Assembly: GCA_029261135.1 (NCBI GenBank)
Contig: JAJDBX010000054.1
Span: 1-36,973, forward strand
Length of the DNA: 36,973 nt
DNA from: Nitrospirota bacterium
GTDB lineage: Bacteria > Nitrospirota > Nitrospiria > SBBL01 > JAADHI01
Direction of reading: 5' to 3'
The notes beneath the pieces were generated by a model. It was given only the letters and a program-made list of their open reading frames with translations, ran no database searches and was not told the DNA's origin. Both the position numbers and the translations under genes were made by a program. The stretch's first letter is position 1, and each line of letters begins with the position of its first letter. Below are positions 8,176 through 18,031 of this stretch, piece after piece.

Positions 8176-9288
8176 TTATCTCATTAATCTCCGTACTTTT
8201 ATATTAAGTAGGAGCCCAAGCATTCCAAGTGTTGTCACCATCGCGCTCCCCCCATAACTAACTAAAGGGAGCGGAACACCGACGACTGGCATCACACCGA
8301 GTGTCATGCCGACATTGATAAAAAAATAAAAAAAGATTAAACCAATAATGCCAACGGCAAGCAAAGAGCCCAGCGGATCTTTTGCTTTAACCGCAACATC
8401 GATTGCCCACAAAATGATTAAGAAAAAAAATGTGAAGAGCACGAGTACACCCACAAAACCCCATTGCTCTGCAAAAACTGAAAAAATAAAATCTGTGTGA
8501 CGTTCAGGTAAAAATTTAAGCTGACTCTGAGTCCCACCAAAGAGGCCTTTTCCGTAGAGCCCTCCGGAGCCAATGGCAATCTTCGATTGTATAATTTGAT
8601 AACCCGTTCCAGTCGGATCTTCTGCCGGATTGATAAACGTGAAGAGGCGTTTTTTTTGATACTCCTTAAGATGATCCCAAAAAAACTGACCAATAAAGGG
8701 AGAAAGCATGGCGGAAATCAATGAGGAGTAGATCAAAAATTTGGACTTCAACCCTAGAATGAAAATCATGCTCAAAAACATGGTGGACACCGATAGTGCA
8801 GTCCCTAAATCTGGCTGTTTTAAAATAAAAATAAAAGGAACAAAAAGGAATATCCCGGAAAACAACAAGCGTTTCAAATCAAGACCTTCTTTGGGGTAAT
8901 CGTCTGAAAAGTGTTTCGCCAGAGCAAAGAGTAATCCTATTTTAACCAATTCAGACGGTTGGAATGAAAATGATCCTATCACCAACCACCGCCTTGCGCC
9001 CATCCCAGTGTGTCCGACCAGAGGCACTAAGGCAAGCAGAAACAAAGTGACCCCGTAAATGGGAAAGGCAAACCGGGCCATCTCGCGATAGTCAACCCAG
9101 GCCATCGCTAAAAAAACAATCCATCCGATAATAATCCAAGTAATTTGTTTTAAATAAAGGGGAGTGCCACTTCTTGAGGCGAGCCCACCTGTGACACTGT
9201 AAATAGAAAGTACACCAATTGCAAGAATGAAAAAAAGGATGATAAAAAGAAGCTTGTCTGTCCCTGACAGCATGCGGTGGTTAGCCAT
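8176..9288 (-). CDS. rodA: RodA, SEDS-family peptidoglycan glycosyltransferase
   Basis: A 370-residue polytopic protein with about ten hydrophobic segments, the usual length for RodA. SEDS-family signatures are visible: GTGYQIIQSKIAIGSGGLYG in the long periplasmic loop and PLPLVSYGGSAMVTTLGMLG near the end. RodA polymerises lipid II into glycan strands together with its partner transpeptidase PBP2 in the Rod elongation complex. The gene overlaps mrdA by 8 bases (ATG at 9286-9288, mrdA stop at 9281-9283), implying translational coupling of the two partners, with GAGGAG just upstream. Division-specific FtsW is excluded mainly by the context of mreBCD and mrdA. Confidence 0.96.
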   Translation of the reverse strand: MANHRMLSGTDKLLFIILFFILAIGVLSIYSVTGGLASRSGTPLYLKQITWIIIGWIVFLAMAWVDYREMARFAFPIYGVTLFLLALVPLVGHTGMGARRWLVIGSFSFQPSELVKIGLLFALAKHFSDDYPKEGLDLKRLLFSGIFLFVPFIFILKQPDLGTALSVSTMFLSMIFILGLKSKFLIYSSLISAMLSPFIGQFFWDHLKEYQKKRLFTFINPAEDPTGTGYQIIQSKIAIGSGGLYGKGLFGGTQSQLKFLPERHTDFIFSVFAEQWGFVGVLVLFTFFFLIILWAIDVAVKAKDPLGSLLAVGIIGLIFFYFFINVGMTLGVMPVVGVPLPLVSYGGSAMVTTLGMLGLLLNIKVRRLMR

Positions 9289-11179
9289 GGGTCTCCTCTA
9301 TGCTGTCATTCTGACCCATGTTGATTGGGCGTTTTTCGTGTGTTTCAACTGTACTCGGTTTCTCTTCTTTTGCTTTAAAGTAAGCCTCGATGATATCACG
9401 CGCGAGAGGCGCTGCAGCCGAACCCCCGTGTCCACCATTTTCGACGAGAACAACGATGGCAATTTCCGGGTTTTCCACAGGGGCAAATGCAACAAACCAT
9501 GCATGATCGGCAAGTTCCTCTGGCACATCTTCAAATTCAAAACTTGCACGACCGACCACCTGAGCTGTTCCAGTCTTTCCGCCGATGTCAACAGTGGATG
9601 ATTGGGATTTCCTGGCTGTGCCATGAGGGTCAGAGATAACCCCTGCGAGCGCGTGTTTGATCGTCTCTAAAGATTTTTTTGAAATGGGGATTTGGCGTCC
9701 ACTGAAAGCTTGAACATCCCTAAACATATCTGTTTTATTATCTCTTGTTTTAATGAGCAGTCGAGGGGTATGCCAAATACCTTCACCTGCAACTGCCGCA
9801 ATCATAGTCGCCAGTTGAAGCGGCGTCGCAGAGACATAACCTTGGCCTATTGAAACAGAAAGGGTTTCCCCGGGATACCAAGGCTCATTAAACTTTTCTT
9901 TTTTCCATGTTGTGGTGGGAATCAGTCCGCCTTTTTCATACGCCAACTCGATTCCTGTTGGCTTTCCAAACCCGAAAAGCCGAGAATATTTTTCGATGGT
10001 ATTCACCCCGAGTTTGAGCCCCATTTCGTAATAATAAACATCACAGGACTCAACCAGGGATTTATGTAGGTCTGTTTTCCCGTGTCCCCATTTTTTCCAA
10101 TCATTAAAATTACGCTCACCAAAACGAATCGTTCCCTTGCATTGAATCGTATCAGAAGCAGAGACAGTCTTGGTTTCCAAAAGCGCCGCACCGAGAACAA
10201 TTTTGAATGTGGATCCAGGCGGATACTGTCCCCGGATCACTCGATTGGTCAAGGGACGATCTTTATCTTCTATGAGCGCTTTCCAGTTTTTGGTGGAGAC
10301 TCCCCCCGACATAATATTCGGATCAAAAGCCGGATGACTGACCATGGCCAGCACATCTCCGTTCTTCGGATTAAGGGCGACAATCGCGCCTGGCTTGTTT
10401 GAGAGTGCGACTTCGGCCGCTTTCTGAAGATCAAGATCAAGTGCCAAATAGATATCATTGCCGCGTTGTGGCAAAATTTCTTTGACCACCTGCCGTTCGT
10501 GTCCCAAGACATCCACCTCGATTTTTTTCTCGCCCGGTGTGCCACGCAAGATTGAATCGTAGGATTGCTCAACACCAAATTGACCAATAATTGTTCCGCC
10601 TTTGAGCTGCTCATATCTTTTATTTTTGAGCTGATCTCGGGTGACTTCCCCCACATATCCCAATAGATGTGCCGCTAAGGTGCCCGAAATGGCATCCCGC
10701 CTGAATTCAGCCTCAATCTTCACGCCGGGGAGTTGAAGGCCATGTCCTTCGATCACCGCAACCTCCCGCATGCTGAGCCCTTCCTTAATTTTGATGGGAT
10801 AGTAGGGATCACTTTTTTTTCTTTCTTCAATCAGCCCGCTTACGTCTTCTGGCGTCATCTCGATAATACCAACGAGATAATCGATGACCGGTTCAAGTTC
10901 TGGAATATCCCCTAAGACGAGATAAAGATTAAAGCTGGGCGCATTATTGACCAATAAAGCGCCGTGGCGGTCATAAATGCGCCCCCGGGGGGGAGGGGTC
11001 GCGACGACCCGGAGTCGATTGTTTTCGGAAAGCTCAAGGTAATAGGGCCCCTGGCTGACTTGAAGATTCCACGCCCGAAACAATAACGCGGTAAGTCCAA
11101 TCATAAGAAGTATAAAGAACCGGTAAATCCTACCTGCGAGTTCCCGATCTTCTTCCTGGGGAAAGGATAGTCCCCCCAT
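9281..11179 (-). CDS. mrdA: penicillin-binding protein 2 (MrdA), elongation transpeptidase
   Basis: The preferred form is 632 residues, starting at the ATG at 11177-11179 (MGGLSFPQEEDRELAGRIYR) with AAGGA upstream. The frame is open further back to 11260, but that would overlap mreD more and adds no signal. A single N-terminal membrane helix (RFFILLMIGLTALLF) is followed by the pedestal/dimerisation region (PPPRGRIYDRHGALLVNN). The transpeptidase domain has all three motifs: STFK (Ser about 323), SCD in place of SxN, and KTGTAQ. PBP2 cross-links new peptidoglycan made by RodA during side-wall growth. The start overlaps mreD by 50 bases and the end overlaps rodA by 8. Confidence 0.95.
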   Translation of the reverse strand: MGGLSFPQEEDRELAGRIYRFFILLMIGLTALLFRAWNLQVSQGPYYLELSENNRLRVVATPPPRGRIYDRHGALLVNNAPSFNLYLVLGDIPELEPVIDYLVGIIEMTPEDVSGLIEERKKSDPYYPIKIKEGLSMREVAVIEGHGLQLPGVKIEAEFRRDAISGTLAAHLLGYVGEVTRDQLKNKRYEQLKGGTIIGQFGVEQSYDSILRGTPGEKKIEVDVLGHERQVVKEILPQRGNDIYLALDLDLQKAAEVALSNKPGAIVALNPKNGDVLAMVSHPAFDPNIMSGGVSTKNWKALIEDKDRPLTNRVIRGQYPPGSTFKIVLGAALLETKTVSASDTIQCKGTIRFGERNFNDWKKWGHGKTDLHKSLVESCDVYYYEMGLKLGVNTIEKYSRLFGFGKPTGIELAYEKGGLIPTTTWKKEKFNEPWYPGETLSVSIGQGYVSATPLQLATMIAAVAGEGIWHTPRLLIKTRDNKTDMFRDVQAFSGRQIPISKKSLETIKHALAGVISDPHGTARKSQSSTVDIGGKTGTAQVVGRASFEFEDVPEELADHAWFVAFAPVENPEIAIVVLVENGGHGGSAAAPLARDIIEAYFKAKEEKPSTVETHEKRPINMGQNDSIEETHG

Positions 11180-11666
11180 ATTCAAATGTTCCTTTTTGGT
11201 TAAATCGATCCCACACAAAGAGAATGGCCCCGATTGCAAAAAAAGTATTATAAATGGCACGGATCAAAGCATTACCCGTTAAAGCTGAAAAAAATTCCTC
11301 TGCGCCTAAGCCATGAAGAAAAAAGAACCCTGAAATATCATGAATCAATGAAATGCCCAAAAACAAAAGAACATACCCCTGAAGCGAGAGATGTAAAAAA
11401 GATTTTCCCAATATGCCGGAGAGCGCCCCGATGATACTTTTTATGATGAGGCTCATGCCGAGCGTTCCTGTTGAAAAAAGATCAATAAAGCCCCCAAGAA
11501 CCATGCCCCAGAAAAACCCACTTTTCTTCCCCCAGACCCAACCCTGAACAAAAATAAAAACAAGGGCGATATCGGGTTTAATCCCGCCAATTTGAATTTT
11601 CTCTAAAAATACAGATTGAATCGGAACAATCATCAGTGCAAACAATACTTTGACATACCAATTCAA
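11130..11666 (-). CDS. mreD: rod shape-determining protein MreD
   Basis: A 178-residue integral membrane protein with about five hydrophobic segments, the size and topology of MreD. It has the typical early GGIKPDIALVFIFVQGWVWG stretch and GFIDLFSTGTLGMSLI. MreD is the small membrane component of the Rod complex that works with MreC. Sequence conservation in the family is low, so position between mreC and mrdA contributes much to the call. The start codon appears to be TTG (11664-11666) behind an AGGGG ribosome-binding site; the next in-frame ATG would remove the first membrane strand. Its 3' end overlaps mrdA. Confidence 0.9.
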   Translation of the reverse strand: MNWYVKVLFALMIVPIQSVFLEKIQIGGIKPDIALVFIFVQGWVWGKKSGFFWGMVLGGFIDLFSTGTLGMSLIIKSIIGALSGILGKSFLHLSLQGYVLLFLGISLIHDISGFFFLHGLGAEEFFSALTGNALIRAIYNTFFAIGAILFVWDRFNQKGTFEYGGTILSPGRRSGTRR

Positions 11667-11723
11667 TTCAGCACACCCCTAAAAGATTAAAACCATACTG
11701 TCGTTCCATATTGTTCCCTGCAA

Positions 11724-12554
11724 CTAAGGTTGTTCTTCATTTTGAATCGACCGGATCACCATCACTTCTTCGATTTTTTTAATGTCTGCCCCGATGGTGG
11801 TTTTAATTTTTAAGAACATTTCGCCCTCGCGAAGTTCGATATCCTTCACTTGCCCGATCTTAAGCCCCTTGGGAAAACTGCCTTCCATCCCTGAAGTGAC
11901 TAAGACATCTCCGATAGAAACCTTGGAATCATGTGGCAGGTACTTGAGTTGGAGTGTGTTCAGATCAATACCTTGAGCAATCCCTTCATCCCGGGTTCTT
12001 TGAACCATTGTCCCAATTGCAGAGTTTCGATCAGAAATTAAAAGCACCTGAGCGTAATGTGGACCCGTGTCGATAATTTTTCCGACGATGCCTTGCGGTG
12101 AAAGTACACCCATATCAATTTGAATCCCATCCGAATGCCCTTTATTAATCATAATGGTATCAAACCATTGAGAGGGTTTTCGGCCGATGACTCCGGCAAC
12201 AATGGTATCGACTTTAGAATGTTCTTTGTAAGTCAACAGCATTTTAAGTCGATCAACCATGACTTCTTTCTCTCTAAGCCGACTGTTTTCGCTTTGCAGA
12301 GAAGCCAGAGACTGGCGAAGCAACTTATTTTCTTTCTGAACATTAATGAGATAGAGATAATCGTCCCAAATCTGTCCGAGACCACTCATTGATCCGCTGG
12401 AGATGACCTGAAGGTAGTAAACGGCTGTCCCGGCCGGGAGACTTAACACCTTTATGGGTTTTTTTTGTACCTCAGGAAAAAAAAGGAAACCAACAAGAAC
12501 CAGTGTCATAACAAAATATAAGATTTTTTTAGGAAAACTGCTTAAGTCGAACAT
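11724..12554 (-). CDS. mreC: rod shape-determining protein MreC
   Basis: About 276 residues from the ATG at 12552-12554; an upstream TTG in frame at 12579-12581 is less likely. An N-terminal membrane helix (KILYFVMTLVLVGFLFF) is followed by a coiled coil (about 75-105, KENKLLRQSLASLQSENSRL). The beta-rich periplasmic domain has the family hallmarks GVLSPQGIVGKIIDTGPHYA, VLLISDRNSAIGTMVQRT, VLVTSGMEGSFPKGLKIGQV. MreC links cytoplasmic MreB filaments to PBP2 and activates it. It lies 103 bases after mreB and 57 before mreD in one operon. Confidence 0.95.
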   Translation of the reverse strand: MFDLSSFPKKILYFVMTLVLVGFLFFPEVQKKPIKVLSLPAGTAVYYLQVISSGSMSGLGQIWDDYLYLINVQKENKLLRQSLASLQSENSRLREKEVMVDRLKMLLTYKEHSKVDTIVAGVIGRKPSQWFDTIMINKGHSDGIQIDMGVLSPQGIVGKIIDTGPHYAQVLLISDRNSAIGTMVQRTRDEGIAQGIDLNTLQLKYLPHDSKVSIGDVLVTSGMEGSFPKGLKIGQVKDIELREGEMFLKIKTTIGADIKKIEEVMVIRSIQNEEQP

Positions 12555-12657
12555 GCCTAAAACCTTGCGACTTGAACACAAACAAGCGCTTAGTATAAAA
12601 AAAAGATACGGTTCTAAGTGGCTGCTTGCCCCCTAGCCACGCCATTTTAAGGTCGTG

Positions 12658-13722
<1,065 letters not shown>

Positions 13723-13734
13723 CTAATTAATCCG

Positions 13735-14193
13735 TTATTTTTTTAATGTCTCAAAAATAGTATAATCCAGAATCTGTGTTTTGGCGAGTTCATCCCCGAT
13801 TCTTCGCCCTTTTGGGTTACCAATCAGTAACAGAGATTCCAATCCCACAACCAATATTCCCAAGAACCATCCAAGATAGGGCAACTGAAACAGGAGGTAG
13901 GCCAGGCCAAGAGTCAGGTTCCGGATGATGGACTCTTTAAAGGAAATGCCCTCCCCGGTTTCAGGGGTAATGATCTGGAGACCAATGATCTGTTTCCCTG
14001 GACTTCTTCCTCCCGCAAATCCGTCTGAAATCAATATATAGGAAAGTGCTGCAATAAAACTGCTGGTAATCGGTATTTGGGCAATCGCCGAAACAATCAG
14101 AAAATCGAGAAACTTCGCGATAAACCGATTGAGGATGTTTGCTTTATGTGAGACTAAGGGAATCTCGATCTCGTCTCCCTGGATGGACAACAC
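13735..14193 (-). CDS. RDD family membrane protein
   Basis: A 152-residue protein with three hydrophobic segments. The RDD-family features are visible: Arg and Asp in the first helix region (NRFIAKFLDFLIV), a GRSPGKQIIGLQI segment after the second helix, and a C-terminal GRRIGDELAKTQI. RDD proteins are small integral membrane proteins of generally unclear function, some proposed as transport proteins. The start codon is GTG (14191-14193) behind AAAGG. It ends 30 bases before mreB and is probably the first gene of the shape operon, but a functional link with cell shape is only inferred from position. Confidence 0.85.
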   Translation of the reverse strand: MLSIQGDEIEIPLVSHKANILNRFIAKFLDFLIVSAIAQIPITSSFIAALSYILISDGFAGGRSPGKQIIGLQIITPETGEGISFKESIIRNLTLGLAYLLFQLPYLGWFLGILVVGLESLLLIGNPKGRRIGDELAKTQILDYTIFETLKK

Positions 14194-14367
14194 AAACGCC
14201 TTTCTTTAGAGACATAAGCGGTCCCTTTACAGATAAAACCTGAAGATATTATAATCAGGTTTCCTTTTTGCTTTCAATAAAATAAACAAGGATGGCACAT
14301 ATTACAGATCCTGCTTCACTTGAATTGGAGATCGTGGGAACATTTCATTTAAATAAATTCAGACACT

Positions 14368-15150
14368 ATGATGCGTGAGTCGTCTTCTGTTATCACCACC
14401 TCAAAAGCCCCTCTTCTTTCAAAAACACGAAATAAAATCTCAATGATCATTCCGGTACACAATGAAGCATCGGAACTGCCTCATCTGCTTTCTTCCCTCG
14501 TCCGCCTTCAAATGGACGAACTCATTTTTGTGGAGGGTGGAAGCGAAGATGAAACAGCGGCACTGCTACAGGCATGGTCTCATCAGGAGACCCCTTCCTA
14601 TAAACGGGTAAGCTTGTCTTCGTCACGCGGCAGAGGAACGCAAATGAATACAGGGGCTCAGAGAGCCACAGGCGATATCCTCTTGTTCCTCCATGCCGAT
14701 ACCACACTTCCCCTTGAAGGGATCCAAGTCATTCATGATAAAATGAAGGACACAGCGATTGTGGGTGGTGCGTTTCGTCTCCGCATCGGATCGAAACATC
14801 CTTTCCTTCGGTTTGTGACTTGGGTGGCCAATATGCGTTCGGCCTTTTTGGGACTTCCCTATGGCGACCAAGCCTATTTCGTCCGTAAGGATGTCTTTGA
14901 GCAAATGGAGGGCTTTCGAACGATGGCTTTAATGGAAGATGTTGATTTTATAAGACGCTTAAAAAAGGAAGGGAAAGTTGTTTTACTCAATCAGGCCGTG
15001 ACCACTTCTGCACGACGATGGCTGAAGCAAGGCATCTATTGGGTCAGTTTTCGGAATATGACACTCCTTTGCCTCTATTATATGGGCGTTTCGCCAAACA
15101 AACTGGCGCGTTGGTATCAATCATCGTCACCCACAAAGATCTCGCATTGA
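14368..15150 (+). CDS. GT2 family glycosyltransferase (TIGR04283-like)
   Basis: A 260-residue soluble GT-A fold protein. The nucleotide-binding start MIIPVHNEASELP is at about residue 26, GGSEDET follows, and the metal-binding equivalent of DxD is LFLHADTTLP. RGRGTQMNTGAQRATGDILL and the acceptor-side MEDVDFIRRLKKEGK match the TIGR04283 group of family 2 transferases, often called rSAM/selenodomain-associated though substrates are unknown. Two adjacent ATG codons begin the frame with a poor ribosome-binding site; a start at the internal Met 26 cannot be excluded. It is divergent from the RDD-mreB operon and precedes copA by 66 bases, with a palindrome between them. No partner of the same pathway is visible. 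Confidence 0.85.
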   Translation: MMRESSSVITTSKAPLLSKTRNKISMIIPVHNEASELPHLLSSLVRLQMDELIFVEGGSEDETAALLQAWSHQETPSYKRVSLSSSRGRGTQMNTGAQRATGDILLFLHADTTLPLEGIQVIHDKMKDTAIVGGAFRLRIGSKHPFLRFVTWVANMRSAFLGLPYGDQAYFVRKDVFEQMEGFRTMALMEDVDFIRRLKKEGKVVLLNQAVTTSARRWLKQGIYWVSFRNMTLLCLYYMGVSPNKLARWYQSSSPTKISH

Positions 15151-15165
15151 ATTTTCTGAAAAAAA

Positions 15166-15189
15166 GACCCATATAAATAAGTATGGGTC
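15166..15189. promoter_or_regulatory. perfect 8-bp inverted repeat upstream of copA (operator candidate)
   Basis: GACCCATA at 15166-15173 is repeated in inverse at 15182-15189 with an 8-base spacer. It ends 27 bases before the copA start. It is not followed by a T tract, so it is not a typical terminator. Position and symmetry suit a metal-responsive repressor or activator site (CueR/CsoR-type regulators control many copA genes), but the sequence is not one of their consensus sites that I know, and no such regulator is in the window. Confidence 0.4.
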
Positions 15190-15216
15190 GAATACAGTTC
15201 AAATCGAGTGAATGAC

Positions 15217-17652
15217 ATGACTATTCTTGAGATTAAAGAAAATCACATTGATCTTCCGATTACGGGCATGACTTGCGCCTCGTGTGTTTCAAGGGTTGAG
15301 CGTGCTCTCAAAAAAACAGAGGGCGTGCTTGATGCCTCTGTCAATCTTGCAACTGAAAAGGCGACGGTTCAAGTGAATGAAGATGCCTCGCTGGACGCGC
15401 TGATTGAAACGGTACAAAGCGCGGGGTATGACGTGGATCTTGCTTCTGCAACGATGCAAATTGAGGGCATGACCTGTGCCGCCTGCGTCAGTCGAATCGA
15501 AGGGGCCATTTTAAAATCTCCCGGCGTGTTGAAAGCCTCGGTTAATCTGGCGACGGAAAAAGCGACGGTTTCCTATCTTTCCACACTGACTCATTTGCCC
15601 GAAATCAAAAAGGCGATTGAAAAGGCAGGGTATCAAGCCAAAGAGGAAACAAATAAACAAGACGAACAGGCACGACAAGAAAGCCGTGCCGAAACCCTCT
15701 TAAAACGAAAAGTGTTGACCGCTGCTTCTTTCACCCTGTCTATTTTTGCGCTAATGCACTTGGGTGATAATCTTGGGCTCAGCCCGATGTCATCCCACAT
15801 CCTCTTATGGCTTTTAGCCACGCCGGTACAGTTCTGGGCGGGCTGGCAATTTTACCGGGGCGCATGGGGCGCGGCGCGACACCGCACTTCGGATATGAAT
15901 ACCTTGATTGCCATTGGAACCTCTACAGCTTACTTTTACAGCATGGTGGCCACTTTTTTCCCCAAGGTATTGGCCGACGGCGGGATTGATTCTGCGGTCT
16001 ATTACGATACCTCTGCAGCCATCATCACCTTGATCCTGCTCGGGAGATTTTTGGAACACCGCGCAAAACGAAAAACATCGGACGCGATTCGAAAACTTAT
16101 GGGGGTTCAAGCGAAGTCGGCGCACATCCTCCAAGAAAACGGAGAAGAGAAAGAGATCCCTTTGGCTGATGTTGCGGTGGGCGATCATCTTGTCGTCCGG
16201 CCTGGTGAAAAGATCCCGGTGGATGGCGACATCACCGAAGGCTATTCCGCCGTGAATGAATCGATGATTACAGGTGAAAGTCTTCCGACAGAAAAAGGCC
16301 TGGGCGATCGGGTGGTCGGCGGCACCTTGAATGAGACCGGACGTTTTGTGTTTGTGGCGACACAGGTCGGCGCAGAAATGGCCCTTTCTCAGATCATCCG
16401 CTTGGTTGAAGAAGCACAGGGGAGCAAGCCCCCGATTGCTAAATTGGCGGATGAGATTTCCGCTTATTTCGTTCCGACCGTCATCGGCATTGCTTTTGTT
16501 TCCTTTTGTATCTGGTTTTTTGTCGGGCCGGAACCCGTATTAACCCATGCGCTTTTTACCGCAGTCGCCGTTTTAATTGTGGCCTGTCCCTGTGCGCTCG
16601 GATTGGCAACGCCGACTTCTGTCATGGTGGGCATCAGCCGGGGTGCCGAGACGGGTATTTTGATCCGAAGCGGGGAAGCACTGCAAAATGCGCACAAAGT
16701 CACTGCAGTCGTCTTCGACAAAACCGGTACGCTCACGCACGGCAAACCCGCAGTGACCGATCTCATCAGTCCATCTGAAGATAAAAAAAGTCTGCTCTTT
16801 TATGCGGCCAGCGCAGAAAAAGGATCAGAGCATCCTTTGGCCGAAGCCATTTTGAGCGCCGCAAAAAAAGAGGGCATCGTATTGGCCAAGGCAACGCAGT
16901 TCCAGGCGATTCCCGGAAAAGGCATTCAGGCAGAAATTGAAGGCAAGACCGTACTCTTGGGCACAGCCCGCTGGCTTCAGGAAGAGGGTGTTGAAATCAC
17001 TGCACTGCAAAAAGAAGCGGAAGCGCTAGCCGAAGCGGGAAAAACACCCATGTTTGTTTCGGTGAATAAAAAGCCCTTTGGGGTTATTGCTGTTGCTGAT
17101 ACGGTCAAAGAAGATGCGAAGAGTGTTGTGACCGCCCTGCATCAAATCGGTCTGAAGGTTATTTTGTTGACGGGTGATCAAAAGAAGACGGCGGAAGCGA
17201 TTGCCAAAGTTGTGGGCATTGATCAGGTCATTGCCGAGGTCTTGCCCGATGAAAAAGCCGCTCAAATCGCAGCGCTTCAAAAAGAAGGACATCGCGTGGC
17301 CATGGTAGGTGACGGTATCAACGACGCGCCCGCCCTGGCCCGTGCCGATGTCGGCATGGCCATCGGAACCGGAACCGACGTGGCTCTCGCTGCGGCGGAT
17401 ATGACTCTGGTCGGCGGCCACTTGAAAGGCATCCCCACAGCGCTTCGGCTTTCGCGCGCAACCATTCGTAATATCAAACAAAACCTCTTTTTTGCCTTCA
17501 TCTACAATATCAGTCTTATTCCCGTTGCTGCGGGTGTGCTCTATCCCATTTGGGGCATCCGGCTCTCACCGATTTTGGGGGCTGCCGCAATGGGCCTTTC
17601 TTCAGTCAGTGTGGTGACCAATGCGCTCAGGCTCCGATCCTTTCGAGCTTAA
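15217..17652 (+). CDS. copA: copper-translocating P1B-type ATPase
   Basis: About 811 residues. Two N-terminal heavy-metal-associated domains each have a GMTCxxC site ([24 protein letters not shown]). The P-type ATPase core follows: the TGES phosphatase loop, the membrane CPC metal site ([14 protein letters not shown], about 457-459), the phosphorylated Asp in DKTGTLTHG (about 501), SEHPLAEAI, and the hinge [20 protein letters not shown]. The CPC plus the C-terminal N and MGxSS-type motifs ([21 protein letters not shown]) indicate Cu(I) export from the cytosol. The frame is open from a GTG at 15208, but the ATG at 15217 has better spacing to GAG. An inverted repeat just upstream may be its operator. 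No chaperone or regulator gene is adjacent. Confidence 0.95.
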   Translation: MTILEIKENHIDLPITGMTCASCVSRVERALKKTEGVLDASVNLATEKATVQVNEDASLDALIETVQSAGYDVDLASATMQIEGMTCAACVSRIEGAILKSPGVLKASVNLATEKATVSYLSTLTHLPEIKKAIEKAGYQAKEETNKQDEQARQESRAETLLKRKVLTAASFTLSIFALMHLGDNLGLSPMSSHILLWLLATPVQFWAGWQFYRGAWGAARHRTSDMNTLIAIGTSTAYFYSMVATFFPKVLADGGIDSAVYYDTSAAIITLILLGRFLEHRAKRKTSDAIRKLMGVQAKSAHILQENGEEKEIPLADVAVGDHLVVRPGEKIPVDGDITEGYSAVNESMITGESLPTEKGLGDRVVGGTLNETGRFVFVATQVGAEMALSQIIRLVEEAQGSKPPIAKLADEISAYFVPTVIGIAFVSFCIWFFVGPEPVLTHALFTAVAVLIVACPCALGLATPTSVMVGISRGAETGILIRSGEALQNAHKVTAVVFDKTGTLTHGKPAVTDLISPSEDKKSLLFYAASAEKGSEHPLAEAILSAAKKEGIVLAKATQFQAIPGKGIQAEIEGKTVLLGTARWLQEEGVEITALQKEAEALAEAGKTPMFVSVNKKPFGVIAVADTVKEDAKSVVTALHQIGLKVILLTGDQKKTAEAIAKVVGIDQVIAEVLPDEKAAQIAALQKEGHRVAMVGDGINDAPALARADVGMAIGTGTDVALAAADMTLVGGHLKGIPTALRLSRATIRNIKQNLFFAFIYNISLIPVAAGVLYPIWGIRLSPILGAAAMGLSSVSVVTNALRLRSFRA

Positions 17653-17802
17653 ACGTCCTGACTTTTGGTCTATGGCATTGAAATTCAAACCTAAAGCTTG
17701 TGTGTTCCATCTTATAGTCAATGAAATTCTAAATTCAAAAAATTAACGAATACGACTAAAATCCTTCACTTTTGGACTATCTAATAAATGGTTGACGATG
17801 AA

Positions 17803-17865
17803 GCTAACCTGACTGCCCTATGACTTGATCTAAAACCGAGCAAGTATTATACGGTCGGGTTGAGC
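17803..17865. repeat. 63-bp imperfect palindromic repeat, copy 2 (attC-like?)
   Basis: The second copy of the repeat at 520-582, here inverted: GCTAACCTGACTG at one end and CGGTCGGGTTGAGC at the other. The ends are complementary apart from one extra base, and most of the differences from copy 1 in the distal half are transitions. It directly touches the left end of the IS1182-like element. In the orientation of the neighbouring minus-strand genes it would lie 3' of the coding region, as attC sites do, with the IS in between. Confidence 0.5.
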
Positions 17866-17903
17866 GACAGACTGTGTGAAAACGGATGACTCCTCGCTTC
17901 CTT

Positions 17904-17946
17904 AAACAGCGGGGAAAATATTTATCTGTGATTTTCTCCGCTGTTT
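17904..17946. repeat. 16-bp inverted repeat inside the IS left end
   Basis: AAACAGCGGGGAAAAT (17904-17919) and ATTTTCTCCGCTGTTT (17931-17946) pair over 16 positions with one G-T, around an 11-base loop. Its place between the IS tip and the transposase 3' end suggests a transcription-blocking or RNA-masking hairpin that shields the element from outside transcription. Confidence 0.6.
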
Positions 17947-17953
17947 GGGATTT

Positions 17954-18002
17954 GATGCCTCTCTCGGTCAGAGGGCAAAAAAACACAACTAAGAGAGGCA
18001 TC
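17954..18002. repeat. 11-bp inverted repeat downstream of the transposase
   Basis: GATGCCTCTCT (17954-17964) is exactly inverted at 17992-18002, with 27 bases between. It lies 30 bases past the transposase stop. There is no T tract on the minus-strand exit side, so factor-independent termination is uncertain. Confidence 0.5.
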
Positions 18003-18031
18003 CATCTCTTAAAAACTGAGATAAATAGCCC

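Noticed and set aside
15166-15189. Terminator for the glycosyltransferase gene
   Set aside because: The stem is perfect but no T tract follows on either strand, so an operator is the better reading.
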